A program made the translations under genes and the position numbers. The notes beneath the pieces were generated by a model. That model searched no databases. It worked only from the letters and a program-made list of their open reading frames with translations, and was not told where the DNA came from. A DNA stretch of 64,000 nucleotides from Daejeonia sp002484105 (GTDB lineage Bacteria > Bacteroidota > Bacteroidia > Flavobacteriales > Weeksellaceae), in assembly GCF_051175565.1 (NCBI RefSeq), contig NZ_CP195105.1, positions 868,001 to 932,000 of the forward strand, written 5' to 3'. Below are positions 34,960-42,994 of this stretch, piece after piece (the stretch's first letter is position 1; each line of letters begins with the position of its first letter).

Positions 34960-36153
34960 ATGGAAAGACCATCTACCAATAACCAACAACCGACAACCAA
35001 TTTCGAAACCATCGCCGTTCGTACCCAAACCGAAAGAACGCAGTTCGACGAACATTCAACGCCGTTATATTTGACTTCAAGTTTTATTTTTGAAGATGCC
35101 GAAGATATGCGCGCCAGTTTTGCCGAAGAAAAAGAAAAAAATCTCTACAGCCGGTTTTCAAATCCAAACGTCACGGAATTCATCGACAAAATTAAATTGA
35201 TGGAAGGCGCAGAAGCGGGTTATGCTTTTGCAACGGGAATGGCAGCAATTTATTCCACTTTTGCGGCACTTTTAAGTGCGGGAGATCACATTGTGAGTTG
35301 CCAATCTGTATTCGGTTCTACGCATACGTTGTTCACCAAATATTTCCCAAAATGGAATATCAACACAACCTACTTCAAAGCAGAAAATTCAGAAACAATT
35401 GAAGATTTAATTCAACCGAATACCAAAATTCTGTATTTGGAAACGCCAACCAATCCCGCAATTGAAGTGTTGGATTTGGAAGCGATGGGAAAAATTGCCA
35501 AAAAGCACAACTTGATTTTTATTGTCGATAACTGTTTTGCAACGCCATATTTGCAACAACCGATTAAATATGGCGCTGATATTGTTGTGCATTCCGCTAC
35601 AAAATTAATTGACGGACAAGGTCGCGTTTTGGCTGGAGTTGCCGTAGGAAAAGCAGATTTGATTCGTGAAATTTATTTGTTTGCGAGAAATACCGGTCCT
35701 GCTATGTCACCTTTCAACGCTTGGGTTTTGAGTAAAAGCTTGGAAACTTTGGCTTTAAGAGTCGATAAACACTGCGAAAATGCTTTGAAAGTTGCAGAAT
35801 TTCTAGAATCTCATCCGAATGTTGAACTGGTGAAATATCCATTTTTGAAATCGCATCCCAACTACGAAATTGCCAAAAAACAAATGAAATTGGGCGGAAG
35901 CATTGTTGCTTTCGAAGTGAAAGGAGGCATCGAAGGAGGAAGAAATTTTCTGAACAAAATAAAGATGTGTTCTTTGTCCGCAAACTTAGGCGACACCAGA
36001 ACGATTGTTACGCATCCTGCTTCCACAACGCATTCCAAACTTTCGGATGAAGAACGAAACGAAGTCGGAATTACAGCAGGTTTGGTGCGCTGCTCGGTTG
36101 GTTTGGAAAATGTAGAGGATATTATTGCAGACTTAAAACAGGCTCTTGATTAA
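34960..36153 (+). CDS. metZ: Trans-sulfuration PLP enzyme, probable O-succinyl/acetylhomoserine sulfhydrylase
   Basis: A 397-residue Cys/Met-metabolism PLP enzyme. Lys215 in HSATKLIDGQGRV is the Schiff-base lysine and the LIDGQGR version after the lysine is typical of MetZ. With metX and hom it would supply homocysteine by direct sulfhydrylation; cystathionine gamma-synthase is the alternative. Residues 4-14 (PSTNNQQPTTN) are encoded by a CCAATAACCAACAACC-type repeat; the family-like part begins at NFETIAVRTQTERTQF, so the native start was probably replaced. Confidence 0.88.
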   Translation: MERPSTNNQQPTTNFETIAVRTQTERTQFDEHSTPLYLTSSFIFEDAEDMRASFAEEKEKNLYSRFSNPNVTEFIDKIKLMEGAEAGYAFATGMAAIYSTFAALLSAGDHIVSCQSVFGSTHTLFTKYFPKWNINTTYFKAENSETIEDLIQPNTKILYLETPTNPAIEVLDLEAMGKIAKKHNLIFIVDNCFATPYLQQPIKYGADIVVHSATKLIDGQGRVLAGVAVGKADLIREIYLFARNTGPAMSPFNAWVLSKSLETLALRVDKHCENALKVAEFLESHPNVELVKYPFLKSHPNYEIAKKQMKLGGSIVAFEVKGGIEGGRNFLNKIKMCSLSANLGDTRTIVTHPASTTHSKLSDEERNEVGITAGLVRCSVGLENVEDIIADLKQALD

Positions 36154-36596
36154 TTGAGAGTTGATGGTTGAGAGTTGATAGATTTACAGTATTATGGAAT
36201 ATACAGAGTTAGAAGTTTGGTTGGAAACTCGGAAGTTGGCAAATTTAGCTTACCAGTTGACAAAACAGTTTCCAAAAGATGAATTGTTTGGTTTAACAAA
36301 TCAGATTAGAAGATCTGCTGTTTCCGTTCTTTCTAATATTGCAGAGGGTTGCGGAAGAAAGTCATCTAAAGATACCCTTCATTTTTTGCATATTTCAAGA
36401 GGTTCTCTTTACGAAATTGAAACACAATTGTATATCGCTCTCGATCAAAATTATATTGAAAAAGAAGATTTTGAAGAAATCATCAACAAAATAATACTTT
36501 GTAAAAAATTGATTAGTGGATTTATCAATTATTTCAAAAATTTAGAAAATGGAAAATAACATAAAGAACGCTCAACTCTCAACGCTCAACTCTCAA
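36154..36596 (+). mobile_element. Inverted-repeat cassette carrying a four-helix-bundle gene (cassette 1)
   Basis: Two 28-base arms, 36154-36181 (two TTGAGAGTTGA units) and 36569-36596 (two TCAACTCTCAA units), are inverted copies matching at about 24 of 28 positions. They enclose the four-helix-bundle gene. The left arm begins at the base after the metZ stop codon, and the right arm lies inside the first codons of metH1. A third TCAACTCTCAA tract follows at 36618-36640. No target duplication is evident. Mobility is inferred. Confidence 0.5.
36194..36559 (+). CDS. Four-helix-bundle protein (IVP/bS23-like)
   Basis: A 121-residue all-helical protein with the family core LTNQIRRSAVSVLSNIAEGCGR (about 35-56) and ISRGSLYEIETQLYIAL, ending GFINYFKNLENGK. 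The family was first found encoded in intervening sequences inside 23S rRNA genes of Leptospira and Coxiella, where it also sits between inverted repeats; Avd of diversity-generating retroelements is a relative. Its function is unknown. It lies inside the methionine operon between metZ and metH1. Its last codons GGA AAA TAA overlap the metH1 start (ATGGAAAATAA). Confidence 0.88.
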   Translation: MEYTELEVWLETRKLANLAYQLTKQFPKDELFGLTNQIRRSAVSVLSNIAEGCGRKSSKDTLHFLHISRGSLYEIETQLYIALDQNYIEKEDFEEIINKIILCKKLISGFINYFKNLENGK

Positions 36597-37613
36597 CTAT
36601 TTGAAGAGCGACGAAAAACTCTCAACGCTCAACTCTCAACCAGAATACTAGTTCTCGATGGAGCAATGGGCACCATGATTCAGCGGTACAATTTTACTGA
36701 AGAAGATTATCGCGGTGAACGTTTTAAAGATTGGGAATCTCCGTTGAAAGGAAATAACGATTTGTTGTCTTTAACGCAACCCCAGGCGATTGAAGAAATT
36801 CACCGCAAATATTTGGAAGCTGGCGCTGACATTATTGAAACCAATACATTTTCCGGAACTACGATTGCCATGGCGGATTATCACATGGAAGATTTGGTAT
36901 ATGAACTGAATTTTGAATCGGCTAAAATCGCTCGAAAAGTTTGTGATGAATTTACTGCAAAAAATCCTGAAAAACCAAGATTTGTAGCCGGTTCCATTGG
37001 TCCAACCAACAAAACCGCAAGCTTGAGTCCAGATGTGAACGATCCGGGTTTTCGTGCGATTACATTTGATGAATTAAGAATTGCCTACAAACAACAAGCG
37101 GAAGCACTTTTAGACGGAGGTTCCGACATCCTTTTGGTGGAAACGATTTTTGATACATTGAATGCAAAAGCCGCACTTTTTGCGATTGACGAAATTCAAG
37201 ATGAACGCAATATTCAAATTCCAATTATGGTTTCTGGAACGATTACCGATGCTTCAGGAAGAACGTTGAGCGGACAAACAGCGGAAGCCTTTTTGATTTC
37301 CGTTTCCCATTTGAATTTGCTTTCCGTTGGCTTTAATTGCGCTTTAGGAGCAAAACAATTAACACCTTATTTGGAAACGCTTTCTTCGAATTCGGAGTTT
37401 CATATTTCTGCGTATCCCAATGCAGGTTTACCGAACGCTTTCGGTCAATACGATGAAACCCCAGAACACATGGCTTCGCAAATCAAGGAATATGTGGACA
37501 AAAATTTAATCAATATTATCGGTGGTTGTTGCGGAACAACGCCCGAACATATTAAAGCCATTGCGGACATGGTAAAAGATTATAAGCCGAGAAAGTTGGT
37601 TTTTAGTGTGTAG
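36549..37613 (+). CDS. metH1: Methionine synthase, homocysteine-binding half
   Basis: A 354-residue Zn-dependent homocysteine S-methyltransferase module, equal to the N-terminal domain of MetH. Zinc ligands are Cys264 (GFNCALG) and Cys327-Cys328 (GGCCGTTPEH). The conserved part begins at RILVLDGAMGTMIQ (32). Residues 6-31 (KNAQLSTLNSQ and LNAQLST) are translation of the TCAACTCTCAA repeat of the preceding cassette, and its ATG lies within the end of the four-helix-bundle gene. The C-terminal KLVFSV is likewise encoded by TTGGTTTTTAGTGTG, a motif of the next repeat. It works with metH2 as a split MetH, an arrangement I know from other Bacteroidetes. Confidence 0.92.
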   Translation: MENNIKNAQLSTLNSQLFEERRKTLNAQLSTRILVLDGAMGTMIQRYNFTEEDYRGERFKDWESPLKGNNDLLSLTQPQAIEEIHRKYLEAGADIIETNTFSGTTIAMADYHMEDLVYELNFESAKIARKVCDEFTAKNPEKPRFVAGSIGPTNKTASLSPDVNDPGFRAITFDELRIAYKQQAEALLDGGSDILLVETIFDTLNAKAALFAIDEIQDERNIQIPIMVSGTITDASGRTLSGQTAEAFLISVSHLNLLSVGFNCALGAKQLTPYLETLSSNSEFHISAYPNAGLPNAFGQYDETPEHMASQIKEYVDKNLINIIGGCCGTTPEHIKAIADMVKDYKPRKLVFSV

Positions 37614-37617
37614 TTTA

Positions 37618-38070
37618 TGGTGTTTGGTTTTTTAGAAATTTTAATTTATGAGTTTTCAGGATTTTACAAAATTGGATGTTTGGTTATCTACAATGGCCTT
37701 AACAAATTCAATTTATAATATAACAAAAGAGTTTCCAAATTCAGAGCAATTTGGGTTAGCTAATCAAATGAGAAGATGTGCGGTTTCTATTCCTTCTAAT
37801 ATTGCCGAAGGTTGTGGAAGAAATAGAAACAAAGGGAAAATGGCATTTTTTTATATATCGAGAGGTTCTCTTTTTGAACTTGAAACTCAACTTTATATCA
37901 CTTTAAATCAAAATTTTATTGATGAGAATTTTTTTAATGAGATTGTTGAAAATCTGCAAACTTCAAAAAAATTGTTGAATGGTTTTATTAATTATTTTAA
38001 AAAATTAGATGATGGAAAATAATTCTGATAACCAGACACAAAACACTAAAAACCAAATACCAAACACCAA
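37618..38070 (+). mobile_element. Inverted-repeat cassette carrying a four-helix-bundle gene (cassette 2)
   Basis: Left arm 37618-37635 (TGGTGTTTGGTTTTTTAG) and right arm within 38043-38070 (ACTAAAAACCAA, then CCAAACACCA) are inverted relatives with a short gap; TGGTGTTTGG/CCAAACACCA is a perfect 10-base match. A second pair, TTGGTTTTTAGTGT (37596) and ACACTAAAAACCAA (38042), is perfect over 14 bases. The cassette lies between metH1 and metH2 and its right arm is translated as the start of metH2. Arm sequence differs from cassette 1. Confidence 0.45.
37648..38022 (+). CDS. Four-helix-bundle protein (IVP/bS23-like)
   Basis: A 124-residue paralogue of the protein at 36194, about half identical by eye. 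Shared marks: NQMRRCAVSIPSNIAEGCGR, ISRGSLFELETQLYITL, GFINYFKKLDDGK. The divergence shows that the two copies are not a recent tandem duplication. Its end GGA AAA TAA again overlaps an ATG (ATGATGGAAAATAA) that starts metH2. Function unknown. Confidence 0.88.
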   Translation: MSFQDFTKLDVWLSTMALTNSIYNITKEFPNSEQFGLANQMRRCAVSIPSNIAEGCGRNRNKGKMAFFYISRGSLFELETQLYITLNQNFIDENFFNEIVENLQTSKKLLNGFINYFKKLDDGK

Positions 38071-40720
38071 ATATTTAAAACTATCTGGTCTCGAGCCGTT
38101 AATTATAACTCCAGAATCCAACTTCATCAACGTTGGAGAACGAACCAATGTCGCGGGTTCGAAAAAATTCCTGCGGCTGATTAAAGAAGAAAAATTTTCC
38201 GAAGCACTTGATATTGCCAGAAATCAAGTGGAAGGTGGTGCTCAGATTATTGATGTCAATTTTGATGATGGACTTTTGGATGGAAAAGCGTCAATGATTA
38301 AATTTTTAAATTTAATCGCTTCCGAACCCGATATTGCACGTGTTCCGGTAATGATCGACTCTTCCAAATGGGAAATTCTGGAAGCAGGATTGCAGGTCGT
38401 TCAGGGAAAGCCAGTGGTAAATTCCATTTCGTTGAAGGAAGGTGAAGAAGAATTCATCAAACACGCAAAAGCGATCAAAAGATACGGTGCTGCGGCGATT
38501 ATTATGGCTTTTGATGAGGTGGGACAAGCCGATAATTACGAAAGAAGACTTGAAATTTGCACCAGAAGTTACAAGATTTTAACTGAAGTTGTAAAGTTTC
38601 CTGCGGAAGATATTATTTTCGATTTGAATATTTTCCCGGTGGCAACAGGAATGGATGAACACCGCAGAAATGCATTGGATTTCATTGAAGCCACAAAATG
38701 GGTTCGCGAAAATCTTCCTGGAGTTTCCGTTTCGGGTGGCGTTTCCAACGTTTCGTTTTCGTTCCGTGGTAATGATACGGTTCGTGAAGCGATGCATTCG
38801 GTTTTCCTGTATCACGCTATCAAAAATGGAATGAATATGGGAATCGTGAATCCGACAATGCTCGCGGTTTACGATGATATTCCGAAGGATTTATTGGAAT
38901 TGGTGGAAGATGTAATGTTGGACAGGCGAGACGATGCCACAGAAAGATTGCTCGATTATTCCGAAACGCATAAATCGGTTAAAAAAGAAGTGGTCGAAAA
39001 TCTCGAATGGAGAAATGCGCCGCTTCAAGACCGAATTACGCATTCCTTGGTGAAAGGAATCGACCGCTTTATCGAAGAAGACGTAGAACAAGCACGCCAA
39101 GAATCTGAAAAACCTTTGCACGTGATTGAAGGTCATTTGATGACCGGAATGGGCGTTGTCGGTGATTTGTTTGGCAGTGGGAAAATGTTTCTTCCTCAAG
39201 TCGTGAAATCGGCGAGAGTGATGAAGAAAGCCGTTGCGTATCTTCAACCATTTATTGAAGCGGAGAAAGATTCTACGCAACGATCCAACGGAAAAATATT
39301 GATGGCAACTGTGAAAGGCGATGTTCACGACATTGGGAAAAATATTGTGAGCGTGGTTTTAGGCTGCAACAATTACGAAATCGTGGATTTGGGCGTGATG
39401 GTTCCTGCGGAAAAAATTATTCAAACTGCGATTGATGAAAAAGTAGATGTGATTGGTTTGAGTGGACTCATTACGCCAAGTTTGGACGAAATGGTGCACG
39501 TAGCAGATGAACTCCAGCGGCAGAATTTGAATTTTCCATTATTGATCGGTGGCGCAACCACTTCCAAAGCGCATACGGCGGTAAAAATTGATCCAAAATA
39601 TAAAAATGCCGTTGTTCACGTGAACGATGCTTCCAGAGCTGTTGGCGTGGTAAGTGCACTTTTGAGCGGACGAAACGGAGAATACATTTCCGAATTGAAA
39701 TCCAATTACGCCGATTTCCGTGAGAAATTTTTGAATCGACAAGTGGATAAAGAATATGTTACGATTGAAGAAGCTCGAAAACAAAACTTTAAAATTGATT
39801 GGCAAAACGAAGAAATATTCAAACCGAAAAACTTAGGTATTCAAATTATTGACAATCAGAATTTAGAAGATTTGGTGGATTTTATCGATTGGTCGCCGTT
39901 TTTCAGGAGTTGGGATTTACACGGAAAATATCCACAAATTTTGTCCGATAATGTAGTGGGTGAACAAGCCACAGAATTATTTGCTGATGCGCAAAAAATG
40001 CTGAAGAAAATTTTGGATGAAAAACTTCTGACCGCAAAAGCGATTTTCGGAATTTTTCCTGCCAACTCAAATGATAAAGATGATATTGAGCTTCAAAGCA
40101 ACGGAGAAACTTTCTATTTCAGAACGCTTCGTCAACAATTAAAAAAATCAGAAGGGAAAGAATATCTCGCACTTTCGGATTTTATTGCACCGAAAACTTC
40201 AGGAAAAGAAGATTACATCGGAGCATTCTGTGTTTGCGCCGGTTTCGGAACGGATGAATTGGCAAAGAAATACGAAGCAGAAAACGACGACTACAACGCA
40301 ATTATGGTAAAAGCGTTGGCAGATCGTTTTGCAGAAGCATTTGCGGAATTTTTACACAAAAAAGTCAGAACCGAAATCTGGGGTTATGCCGCGAACGAAG
40401 ATTTGGACAGTAACGACCTTATTTCGGAAAAATATAAAGGAATTCGTCCTGCTCCTGGTTATCCAGCGTGCCCCGACCATTTGGATAAACTCACCATTTG
40501 GGAACTTTTAAAAGTCAAAGAAAATATCGGTGTGGAACTCACTTCAAGTTTGGCAATGTGGCCAACTGCCGCAGTTTCCGGATATTATTTCGGAAGTCCA
40601 CATTCTAAATATTTCGGCGTCGGGAAAATAAAAGAAGATCAATTGGAAGATTTTGCAAAACGAAAAAATATCGATTTGGAATATGCCAGAAAATGGCTTG
40701 CTCCGAATTTGGTTGAATAA
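38009..40720 (+). CDS. metH2: Methionine synthase, folate-, cobalamin- and activation-domain part
   Basis: A 903-residue protein equal to MetH without the homocysteine domain. In order: pterin-binding barrel (FINVGERTNVAGSKKF, residues 40-55), cobalamin cap, B12 domain with DVHDIG near 438-443 (His is the lower axial ligand) and GLSGLITPSLDEM, and the SAM-dependent activation domain (RPAPGYPACPDHLDK). Two ATGs (38009, 38012) overlap the stop of the preceding gene; 38012 matches the metH1 arrangement. Residues 6-22 (NQTQNTKNQIPNTK) are translated repeat; the family part begins at YLKLSGLEPL. Cobalamin-dependent; works with metH1 and with metF downstream. Confidence 0.94.
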   Translation: MMENNSDNQTQNTKNQIPNTKYLKLSGLEPLIITPESNFINVGERTNVAGSKKFLRLIKEEKFSEALDIARNQVEGGAQIIDVNFDDGLLDGKASMIKFLNLIASEPDIARVPVMIDSSKWEILEAGLQVVQGKPVVNSISLKEGEEEFIKHAKAIKRYGAAAIIMAFDEVGQADNYERRLEICTRSYKILTEVVKFPAEDIIFDLNIFPVATGMDEHRRNALDFIEATKWVRENLPGVSVSGGVSNVSFSFRGNDTVREAMHSVFLYHAIKNGMNMGIVNPTMLAVYDDIPKDLLELVEDVMLDRRDDATERLLDYSETHKSVKKEVVENLEWRNAPLQDRITHSLVKGIDRFIEEDVEQARQESEKPLHVIEGHLMTGMGVVGDLFGSGKMFLPQVVKSARVMKKAVAYLQPFIEAEKDSTQRSNGKILMATVKGDVHDIGKNIVSVVLGCNNYEIVDLGVMVPAEKIIQTAIDEKVDVIGLSGLITPSLDEMVHVADELQRQNLNFPLLIGGATTSKAHTAVKIDPKYKNAVVHVNDASRAVGVVSALLSGRNGEYISELKSNYADFREKFLNRQVDKEYVTIEEARKQNFKIDWQNEEIFKPKNLGIQIIDNQNLEDLVDFIDWSPFFRSWDLHGKYPQILSDNVVGEQATELFADAQKMLKKILDEKLLTAKAIFGIFPANSNDKDDIELQSNGETFYFRTLRQQLKKSEGKEYLALSDFIAPKTSGKEDYIGAFCVCAGFGTDELAKKYEAENDDYNAIMVKALADRFAEAFAEFLHKKVRTEIWGYAANEDLDSNDLISEKYKGIRPAPGYPACPDHLDKLTIWELLKVKENIGVELTSSLAMWPTAAVSGYYFGSPHSKYFGVGKIKEDQLEDFAKRKNIDLEYARKWLAPNLVE

Positions 40721-40725
40721 TAAAG

Positions 40726-40810
40726 TATTTGGTTTTTAGTGTTTTGTATTTAGCCTTATTTGCAGGGAAATTCCAAACACCAAACACCACAAACGCCAAA
40801 CACTAAAATA
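40726..40810. repeat. Gene-less inverted repeat of the cassette-2 type
   Basis: Left arm 40726-40752 (TATTTGG, TTTTTAGTGTTTTG) and right arm 40773-40810 (CCAAACACCAAACACC, CCAAACACTAAAATA) are inverted relatives with a perfect core TTTAGTGTTT/AAACACTAAA and about 20 bases between them. The motifs are those flanking cassette 2, but no gene is enclosed. It fills the gap between metH2 and metF. Confidence 0.55.
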
Positions 40811-40814
40811 AAAA

Positions 40815-41771
40815 ATGAAAATCACAGACCACATAAAAAATGCCAACGGCAAAACTTTGTTTTCGTTCGAGATCGTGCCACCGCCAAAAGGGGTAGGTAT
40901 TGCCGATCTGTACAGAAATATTGATCCATTGATGGAGTTTAATCCTCCGTTTATTGATGTAACTACTTCTCGCGAAGAATATGTCTTTATAGAAAAAGAG
41001 AATGGATTGATGGAACGCAAAATTACGCGAATGCGTCCGGGTACTCTCGGGATTTGCGCTGCCATACAGCATAAATACAACGTGGATACCGTGCCACATG
41101 TGCTGTGTGGTGGCTTTACTCAGGAAGAGACAGAATATCTTTTGATCGATTGTATGTATCTGGGTATAAACAATATAATGGCACTGCGTGGCGATGCCAT
41201 GAAAGGTGAAAAATATTTTGAACCCACCAAAGGAGGACATCAGTATGCCTCGGATCTGGTAACACAGATCCATGATTTGGAAAAAGGCAAGTACCTGAGT
41301 GGTAATATCAGCCCCCAGAATCCTCACCCTTTCTGTATCGGGGTAGCCGGATATCCGGAAAAACACCTGGAAGCTCCGTCAATGAGCTATGATCTCCAGA
41401 TGCTGAAAAACAAGGTGGATGCGGGTGCCGACTATATTGTGACGCAAATGTTTTTTGACAATAGCAAATATTTTGAGTTCGTGAAACAGGTTCGTGCACT
41501 CGGTATTGACATCCCAATTATTCCGGGTATAAAGCCGATTGCTACACACAAGCATCTGCAGATTCTTCCGCAGGTATTCAAAATCGATATTCCTGAGCCA
41601 CTGATTTCGGAAGTTCTGAAATGCAAAACCAATGCAGAGGTACGGCAGGTCGGTATCGAATGGGCTATAAGCCAATGTCGTGAGCTGCTGGACTATGGTG
41701 TCCCGGTTCTTCATTTTTATTCTATGGGCAAAAGCGACAATATCCTGAAAATAGGAAGGGAAGTCTTTTGA
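40815..41771 (+). CDS. metF: 5,10-methylenetetrahydrofolate reductase
   Basis: A 318-residue FAD-dependent TIM-barrel enzyme that makes 5-methyl-THF, the methyl donor for MetH. Family marks: FSFEIVPPPKGVG (17-29), PPFIDVTTSREEY, NNIMALRGDAMKGEKYF, GVAGYPEKHLEAP and GADYIVTQMFFDN. It is the last gene of the methionine operon, separated from metH2 by a gene-less inverted repeat. Codon use returns to the style of the surrounding genome (more G/C-ended codons) compared with metH1-metH2. Confidence 0.95.
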   Translation: MKITDHIKNANGKTLFSFEIVPPPKGVGIADLYRNIDPLMEFNPPFIDVTTSREEYVFIEKENGLMERKITRMRPGTLGICAAIQHKYNVDTVPHVLCGGFTQEETEYLLIDCMYLGINNIMALRGDAMKGEKYFEPTKGGHQYASDLVTQIHDLEKGKYLSGNISPQNPHPFCIGVAGYPEKHLEAPSMSYDLQMLKNKVDAGADYIVTQMFFDNSKYFEFVKQVRALGIDIPIIPGIKPIATHKHLQILPQVFKIDIPEPLISEVLKCKTNAEVRQVGIEWAISQCRELLDYGVPVLHFYSMGKSDNILKIGREVF

Positions 41772-41787
41772 TGCATTCATTCCCAAA

Positions 41788-41819
41788 AGCCTTGCCAGGT
41801 TTCAGAATCTGGTGAGGCT
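41788..41819. terminator. Hairpin between convergent metF and YghO-like gene
   Basis: AGCCTTGCCAG and CTGGTGAGGCT pair over 11 bp with two G-T pairs around a 10-base loop. No T tract on the plus strand and only TTTT on the minus strand, so termination is probable but weak. Confidence 0.5.
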
Positions 41820-41835
41820 CAGCAGATCTTCCCGG

Positions 41836-42993
41836 TCATAGCTCAGGATGCCGTTTGAATTCCTTTGTCCTGTCAAAAAGATAGCGGTATGTAGCAAGCT
41901 TACGGGTGATTTTGGTCTCAAGGTTTTCTGCGATTCTGATCATTTTCGGATTGAAATCGCCAATCCATTGCAGTTCGGTTTCCAGAAAGTCGGTGTGTTT
42001 GCGCAAATGTAGGGTTCCTTCACAAATCATATAGCCTTCAATTCCCTTTTTTTGCCATTCAGGGACAACACCGAAAACGAGACCTACCATTTTTGTATTT
42101 TTCTTAAACGACTTCAGCAGTAGAAATTTTAGTTTCTCGAGCCATCCGAATTTGCCGTTCAGATGTTTAAACCATTGGTTAATGTCTGGGATATTGATCC
42201 ACATGGCAATCGGTTTTTCGTTTTCATAGACAAACCACGAAATATGTTCGTTAATAATGGGTTTCATTTCTTTGAACATTTTATAGGTTTTTGCGGCATC
42301 CATTTGTTTTCCTTCTCCGTGATCTGCCCATGCTTTATTGTAAATTTCTGTAAAGTCCTGGGCAAATTTTTCAAGATTGTTCTTTGTTAAACGCTTCGCC
42401 GAAATAGCAGAGTTCTTTGCATATTTCTGATGCATCACTGTAAAAACCCGGGAAACCGGATCGTGCACTTTTCTTCCGAAACAGATTTGGTTGAAATAGA
42501 TTTTAAAACCATAATTTTCGAAGAGCTTTTGGTAATACGGAGCGTTGTAATTCATTCCGTACAAAGGTTCGTGAAATCCATCCATTAAAAGGCCCCAGAA
42601 TTTGTCTCGTTCTCCGAAATTGATCGGCCCGTCCATCGCTTCCATGCCTCTTTTCTGGAGCCAGTTTTTACTGTGATCAAAAATGAAATTCGCAGTTTGC
42701 TGGTCATCAATGCTATCAAAAAAACCTATTCCTCCGGTCGGTTGCTCTTGTTCGTATTTTGGATTTACAAATACAGCTACTCGACCAACGGTTTTGTTTT
42801 CGCTATTTTTAAAAAGAAAACGTTCACATTCACCTTCAGCGAAAAATTTGTTTTTTCCAGAATCAAAAACGGCTTCTGTATCCTGGTCCAGTGGGCGGAT
42901 ATAGTTGGGGTCTTTTCGGTATAGCCTTGCCGGGAATTCCAGAAATTCGCGGACGGTTTTTTTATCGTTGACGGTTACAGGAGTTAAGGTCAT
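41836..42993 (-). CDS. YghO-like GNAT-fold protein
   Basis: A 385-residue protein resembling E. coli YghO and its Bacteroidetes relatives, with a GNAT-like N- and C-terminal arrangement: RKDPNYIRPLDQD, GRVAVFVNPKYE, GFFDSIDD, MDGPINFGERDKFWGLLMDGF, MNYNAPYY and VPEWQKKGIEGYMI. Function is not established. ATG at 42993 directly follows the stop of the VIT gene (TAGCATG); the longer frame from a TTG at 43014 is not needed. Third gene of a minus-strand operon (lipoprotein, VIT, YghO-like). Confidence 0.75.
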   Translation of the reverse strand: MTLTPVTVNDKKTVREFLEFPARLYRKDPNYIRPLDQDTEAVFDSGKNKFFAEGECERFLFKNSENKTVGRVAVFVNPKYEQEQPTGGIGFFDSIDDQQTANFIFDHSKNWLQKRGMEAMDGPINFGERDKFWGLLMDGFHEPLYGMNYNAPYYQKLFENYGFKIYFNQICFGRKVHDPVSRVFTVMHQKYAKNSAISAKRLTKNNLEKFAQDFTEIYNKAWADHGEGKQMDAAKTYKMFKEMKPIINEHISWFVYENEKPIAMWINIPDINQWFKHLNGKFGWLEKLKFLLLKSFKKNTKMVGLVFGVVPEWQKKGIEGYMICEGTLHLRKHTDFLETELQWIGDFNPKMIRIAENLETKITRKLATYRYLFDRTKEFKRHPEL

Positions 42994-42994
42994 G

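Noticed and set aside
36549..40720. metH broken by a frameshift or insertion
   Set aside because: Each half has its own start and complete domains and the break is at the domain border, as in other Bacteroidetes I know; it is a natural split, although the cassettes sit in the gaps.
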